From contig NC_047063.1 in the NCBI RefSeq assembly GCF_902459465.1, positions 7,253,343 through 7,317,342 of the forward strand: a DNA stretch of 64,000 bases. The letters are read 5' to 3'. This DNA is from Asterias rubens (Eukaryota; Echinodermata; Asteroidea; Forcipulatida; Asteriidae). The translations under genes were made by a program, and so were the position numbers. Below the pieces are notes generated by a model. That model did no database searches, was not told the DNA's origin, and saw only the letters and a list, made by a program, of their open reading frames with translations. Within the stretch, counting starts at the first letter, position 1. Every line of letters begins with the position of its first letter. Shown here piece by piece: positions 60,701 through 64,000 of this stretch.

Positions 60701-63199
60701 AGTGTTGAGAATTGACTTGAATAAAGTTGATTTTTATGACAATGCTGTTGTTGTTTTAAGTGATGACAAAACCCCATAGGATACAGTATGTTAATCTCAA
60801 AACAGCTTGAATTTGTTTTCATTTAAATTTCCTTTTGGTTTATTCCATGAAAGGGTATTAAAAAGTCTGAAATTGTTTTAAGGTAGGGACCCTGATAATT
60901 TTGGGTACATTGAAGGGTCTTTATAATTAGTAGGTTCATCAAAAAGCCTTTGATTCATTGACTACAAAGTTCATGCTCATTTAATAAATGAATTTTCTAT
61001 GAAACACAGCCAAATACTCATGTAATTTTCGTTTACATTTCGACTACTACCACTAGTCATCCTCAGAATGAGGCACCACCAGTTGGTTGGTGGCGCTGTT
61101 TCCTGCTACGGCTACTGGATGGTGGTTTGGCTGATGTGTCCTCCCCTGGGGTGGTGGAACTTGGGGTATGATGGGGTCCCATATATGTGAAAGTTCGTAC
61201 CCATCCTCGTCTCTGTTGAGCGTTGATTGTTGTCTCCTTATCAGAAGACTTGCCCGAATCCACCGTCTAAATTTGTCACCCTCTCTATGTAAAATTACAC
61301 TGTCCGCCCAATTCATCACATGGTTGCTGTCCCTAGCGTGTTCTGTTTTAGCCGATTTGGTTTCTTTTCCTACTGTTTATGTTTTTCTTGCCCTCATCAT
61401 TGTGCCGGTTGTTTGTTTGTTGACTTCTGTTTTGTGTTCTTCGAACCGAGTACTGGAAACAGCGCCACCAACCAACTGGTGGTGCCTCGTTCTGAGGATG
61501 ACTAGTGAAACAAGTTGTCACGTAAATGAAAATTACGTGAGTATTTGGCCGTGTTTCATAGAAAATTCATGTATTAAGTTGATATTTTACCAGCCTGATG
61601 AACTTCTTTCATGATGTTCATGCTTATGTTGGATAAAAACTAACAAACTTCACATTGATGTTTCTCCCTAGATTCTTGAGCACCGAGAAAGGAGGCATGG
61701 TGATAGACACAGAGGGCGTGGTCACTCGCAAGTGGGGATGGCCCCTCCCTCATCTACGCATGGCCACGCCCATATTCTTCCATCTGAATCATAACATTAG
61801 CTTTAGGTGTCACAATAAGACACAGATGACCTTGACGTTCTTGTGTCACAAAGAGACGGCGAAGATTCAAGTGGGTCAGGTCATGATGGCAGTTGAGCCA
61901 GTTACTCAGGAAGATATGGTGAGATATGAGATCTAAAACTATTTAGCCTATAGACCCATTTTATATGACATCACACTCTCAAAAAGGAGGCAGATCATTG
62001 GAAAATAGCTGTTCTCTGTGCGTAAAAACAGGCGCGTTAAAATGCAAGGGGAGCTATTGATTTCTTACACAATACTGAGCACCCTCAAACAATGCACGTA
62101 ATTTTGGGTGTCAACTCTCTTTTGTGCATGTTTGTATACAATTTTGACACCCAAAATGACACCAAGGATAGGCACATGTGAGTACGCTGCGATTATTGCA
62201 AGAAGTCTATAGCGCATTTTACAATATACTCTCCAGGGAGCTGAGAAAGATTACAGGAATGCTATTGGCCTATTTACCATGGCAGTAATGTAAAGCCCAT
62301 TGATATGTTACTATAAAAATTATGTTAAATATATTTTCTTTGCCAATGTATTGAACTTTCATCATTACAATTGAAACTTTAAATTCTTCACTGGAAATAT
62401 CTTCAATCAATTTTTTTTTATCTTCATAATAGTGTCATTTACTCTGTTGTATATTTGATGAATTTAACTGAAATATTTTCTTATCCAATTGTTTTTGTTA
62501 CCCGTTTTCTGTGTGTTGGTCAATATACTTCCCAATCATCAAGTGTTAAAGGATTTTTTCATTTAAAATGTTTTAAATTGTGAATGATGGGGTGTGTATG
62601 TATATAAATGCATTTTTGTAACTTCTTTTAAATTAACTTAGTTTTTGTTACTCACTTGTTTTTTTATGCTTTAATCAAAGTATTTCATAAACCTCAAAGT
62701 TTAATAGTTTTTATTGTTAATGTTTTAATCAATCTTGAAAAATGTTTTGTGTGTATATTAGGCCTAATGTAAACCAAATAATGTGACGTAGCAACCGTCC
62801 CAATAGTCTGAAGAATTCAAATTTAATCAGTAACTTATAACTAACGAAGCAAGTCATTGTACCAGATTTTTGTAAAAATTAACTCGCAAATGGCTTTATT
62901 ATCAAGTCACTTTACCTTAAGCTTTTTATTTTACAGGGATATTTGGAAACAGAAGAGGCCTTCCAATCTAATGCAGCAAAGGAAAGTATCAGACCTCCGC
63001 CAGTTGTTAAGAAAGCGCCCAAGAAAGAAGCACAAAGATGGAAGGCTAAAGGAACCCCGTTTATTCATCCGAAGGTAGCTAAGATAAATACCTTCAAGGA
63101 TCAAGTAGCGGAGATTGCTAAGAGTCTTGAGATGGAAGAGAAGACAGAGTATGGAATCCCTGCTGAGAAGGAACTTGCTGTGTTAAATAGAAAAGCTAG
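54787..63199 (+). CDS. FAM194-domain protein (ERICH6/C3orf20-like), partial
   Basis: Seven exons are visible: 54787-55596, 56724-56801, 57142-57307, 59205-59438, 59942-60100, 61672-61918, 62937-63199. Phases join without a break (about 652 residues) and the gene continues beyond the window. The first exon is entered through an acceptor (TTTTTCAG) and is in frame before the ATG at 54825 (WQKQRALKCCCTM), so more 5' exons exist. It holds a basic patch KRKKRRRK, a helical stretch around FEKEHLDLARELVNDL, and an acid/lysine-rich linker with KKKRKKKKAGDGDED. The later exons give DGTMNIFYPSGNLAI, ILSKAGFGRPGYYT, FTPTGRGCCHHPNG and MVIDTEGVVTRKWGWP, the pattern I associate with the FAM194 domain. Function of that family is unknown to me. 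Reading through the first donor would give a short form ending at 55718. Confidence 0.75.
55936..56148. repeat. Long, nearly perfect palindrome with duplicated left arm
   Basis: ATAGAAGAGTTTGCGGTAAC and 60 further bases are repeated in inverted form, ending GTTACCGCAAACTCTTCTAT at 56148. Before the centre (about 56070, GGGATCC) the last 60 bp of the left arm is present twice in direct order (from 55950 and 56010), differing mainly by AATAATAATC versus AATACCAATC. In intron 1 of the FAM194-type gene. The end resembles ATGGTGTTACCGTAAACC at 24293. Confidence 0.92.
56887..57058. mobile_element. R1 variant, left half
   Basis: AAAGGGAAGGTACACGTTTGG, TTGGTAATGAGCATTGG and CGGCTCCCTCTGAAGTAGC, then breaks off. 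Same variant end as at 29312. Confidence 0.75.
57308..59204. other. Intron of the FAM194-type gene
   Basis: 1.9-kb intron with GTAAGT donor and CCAACAG acceptor. Its only long open frame is 58048-58512 on the minus strand. Two overlapping ORFs near 58885-59273 in opposite strands look like chance. Confidence 0.5.
58048..58512 (-). other. Unassigned 154-residue ORF
   Basis: Minus-strand frame in the intron of the FAM194-type gene. It is Lys/Cys-rich (KRADLCTC, LTCFMKCKHDLSTM) and has no domain I recognise. Length is unusual for AT-rich intron DNA, so it may be an eroded transposon protein; the resemblance to Penelope-like C-terminal regions is too weak to call. Confidence 0.25.
59439..59941 (+). 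other. U12-type (minor spliceosome) intron
   Basis: The donor is GTATCCTTT, the exact U12 consensus (RTATCCTTT). Near the acceptor lies TCCTTGAC (59919-59926), fitting the U12 branch-site consensus TCCTTRAC, with the branch A 16 nt before the exon. Using these sites joins the flanking exons in phase 2 and yields MNIFYPSGNLAI. There is no polypyrimidine tract before the CACAG acceptor. Confidence 0.88.
59650..59815 (-). mobile_element. tRNA-derived SINE, family S1
   Basis: The minus-strand head (59722-59812) reads GTCGTGGCCGAGCGGATAAG and GGGTTCGGATCCCGGTCGTG. A short piece of body (CAAGTGTCACGA, AGTGTCTTGC) follows. Inside the U12 intron. Confidence 0.65.
60590..60725. repeat. Imperfect GACTT repeats
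   Basis: TTGACTTGCCACTTGACTTG, GACTTGACTTGACTTGC and related pieces. Short local repeat in an intron. Confidence 0.6.
60987..61571 (-). mobile_element. Penelope-like element remnant with inverted terminal arms
   Basis: Left arm AATGAATTTTCTATGAAACAC (60987) is inverted at the right as GTGTTTCATAGAAAATTCAT; the arms match for about 115 bp each, through CAGTTGGTTGGTGGCGCTGT. Between them is a minus-strand frame with a GIY-YIG-type C-terminus. Each arm holds CTGAGGA and GAAA; in the left arm they enclose a perfect GACTA / TAGTC helix, and TGTAA / TTACA follows GAAA. Inverted terminal repeats, a GIY-YIG domain and hammerhead motifs are known traits of Penelope-like elements. Confidence 0.7.
61053..61319 (-). 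pseudogene. GIY-YIG endonuclease C-terminal fragment of a Penelope-like element
   Basis: 88-residue frame: MMNWADSVILHREGDKFRRW, then ASLLIRRQQSTLNRDEDGYE and LSHIWDPIIPQV. NRDEDGYELSHIWDP resembles the conserved end of the EN domain in Penelope-like retroelement proteins (family recalled, not searched). The RT domain and the start of EN are gone. Confidence 0.65.
62101..62150. repeat. Hairpin TTTTGGGTGTCA / TGACACCCAAAA
   Basis: 12-bp exact arms with a loop of about 25 bp in an intron of the FAM194-type gene. Confidence 0.75.
62151..62936. other. Intron sequence, nothing recognised
   Basis: AT-rich end of the intron between the exons at 61672 and 62937. It closes with the acceptor TTTTTATTTTACAG. 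Confidence 0.5.
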
Positions 63200-63213
63200 G
63201 TATGATAAGATTT

Positions 63214-63835
63214 TAAAGGGAAGGTCACATTTAGTAATCACTCTTACAGCCATTGGACACTATCGGCAATTACTCAAAATAATTATCGTCATAAAACCTT
63301 TCTTGATTACGAGTAATGGGGAGAGGTTGATAGTATAAAACATTGTGAGAAACGGCGCCCTCTTAAGTTATGTAGTTTTCGAGAAAGAAGTAATTTTTCA
63401 CGAATTTGATTTCGAGACCTCAAGTTTAGAATTTGAGGTCTTGAAATCAAGCATCAGACAGTGGACACTATTGGTTATTGTCAAAGACCAGTCTTCTCAC
63501 TTGGTGTATCTCAACATATGCATAAAATAACAAACCTGTGAAAATTTGAGCTCGTTTGGTCGTCGGAGTTGCGAGATCACTATGAAAGACAAAAACACCT
63601 TTGTCACACAAAGTTGGGTGCTTTCAGATACTTGATTTCGAGACCTCAAATTCTAAATCTGAGGTTTCGAAATCAAATTCGTTGAAATCTTTCTCGAAAA
63701 CTACGTCACTTCAGAGGGAGCCGCTTCTCACAATGTTTTATACTATCAACCTCTCCCCATTGGTCGTAATCAAGAAAGGTTTTATGATAATAATTATTTT
63801 GAGTAATTACCAATAATGTCCACTGCCTTTAAAGG
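63214..63835. mobile_element. R1 element nested or fused with another R1
   Basis: Contains both end types: AAAGGGAAGGTCACATTTAG, then CAGCCATTGGACACTATCGG, and at the right AATGTCCACTGCCTTTAAA. Two CACTTGG / AAATTTGAGCTC stretches and two GATTTCGAGACCTCAA stretches in opposite order make it a near-palindrome of about 550 bp. Lies in the last visible intron of the FAM194-type gene. Confidence 0.7.
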
Positions 63836-63899
63836 TTATGGCAATAAAAGCTTACTCGGCTACAATTCCGGCCATATCATGTTGAGCCCCCACACCACA

Positions 63900-63957
63900 G
63901 CCCCCTTGCCCCCTTTCAATGTTGGCGGTCTACGCTCCCATCAACATTGAATGGGGG
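63900..63957. repeat. Hairpin CCCCCTTTCAATGTTG / CAACATTGAATGGGGGG
   Basis: Arms of about 15 bp around a loop GCGGTCTACGCTCCCAT. Possibly the start of a MITE cut by the window edge. Confidence 0.55.
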
Positions 63958-64000
63958 GACACGGGAGAGAATGTTAATTGGCAGGGTGGAAGTGGACAGG

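Overview
The window is eukaryotic nuclear DNA from a marine deuterostome, most likely an echinoderm and probably a sea star. Evidence: intron-bearing animal housekeeping genes with canonical splice sites, a tandem group of intronless rhodopsin-class GPCRs, young L2/CR1-like LINEs with (ATT)n tails, and dozens of MITE-like inverted-repeat elements. The sea-star assignment rests partly on remembered repeat flavour and is an inference.

Layout. 1-8 kb: a LINE fragment, a nearly complete LINE with an intact RT ORF (2531-4741), and nested inverted-repeat elements. 8.2-33.2 kb: four minus-strand single-exon class A GPCR genes (8459-9415, 16325-17263, 21653-22612, 32167-33141) plus a shredded fifth copy (8295-8421). 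They are separated by tandem repeats built partly from the receptor genes' own flanks and 3' ends, a 32-bp minisatellite, a 5'-truncated LINE copy inserted in a MITE, and Penelope-like debris. 33-36 kb: no gene seen. 36.5-42.4 kb: SNRPF (Sm protein F, minus strand, 4 exons), with a non-autonomous hAT element 20 nt beyond one splice donor. 43.2-47.1 kb: MED20 (Mediator subunit 20, 5 exons), head-to-head with SNRPF. 49.2-50.8 kb: TOMM6 (TOM complex subunit 6, 2 exons). 54.8 kb to beyond the right edge: a multi-exon gene resembling FAM194-domain proteins (ERICH6/C3orf20-like), with one U12-type intron and a Penelope-like remnant in another intron.

How the genes relate. The receptors share an almost identical third intracellular loop and TM6, while TM3 and the extracellular loops differ, as expected of a lineage-specific receptor family with diversified ligand specificity and a common G-protein interface. 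SNRPF, MED20 and TOMM6 are housekeeping genes (splicing, transcription, mitochondrial import) that share only location; from memory, MED20 and TOMM6 are also neighbours in human 6p21.1.

Best second looks: hammerhead-ribozyme-like folds in Penelope-like debris; the U12 intron; the tandemly copied C-terminal tail of the 32-kb GPCR; homogenised versus diverged GPCR segments; the hAT insertion beside a SNRPF splice donor. Coordinates of spliced exons were worked out by hand from reading frame and GT/AG sites; no alignment or search was run.
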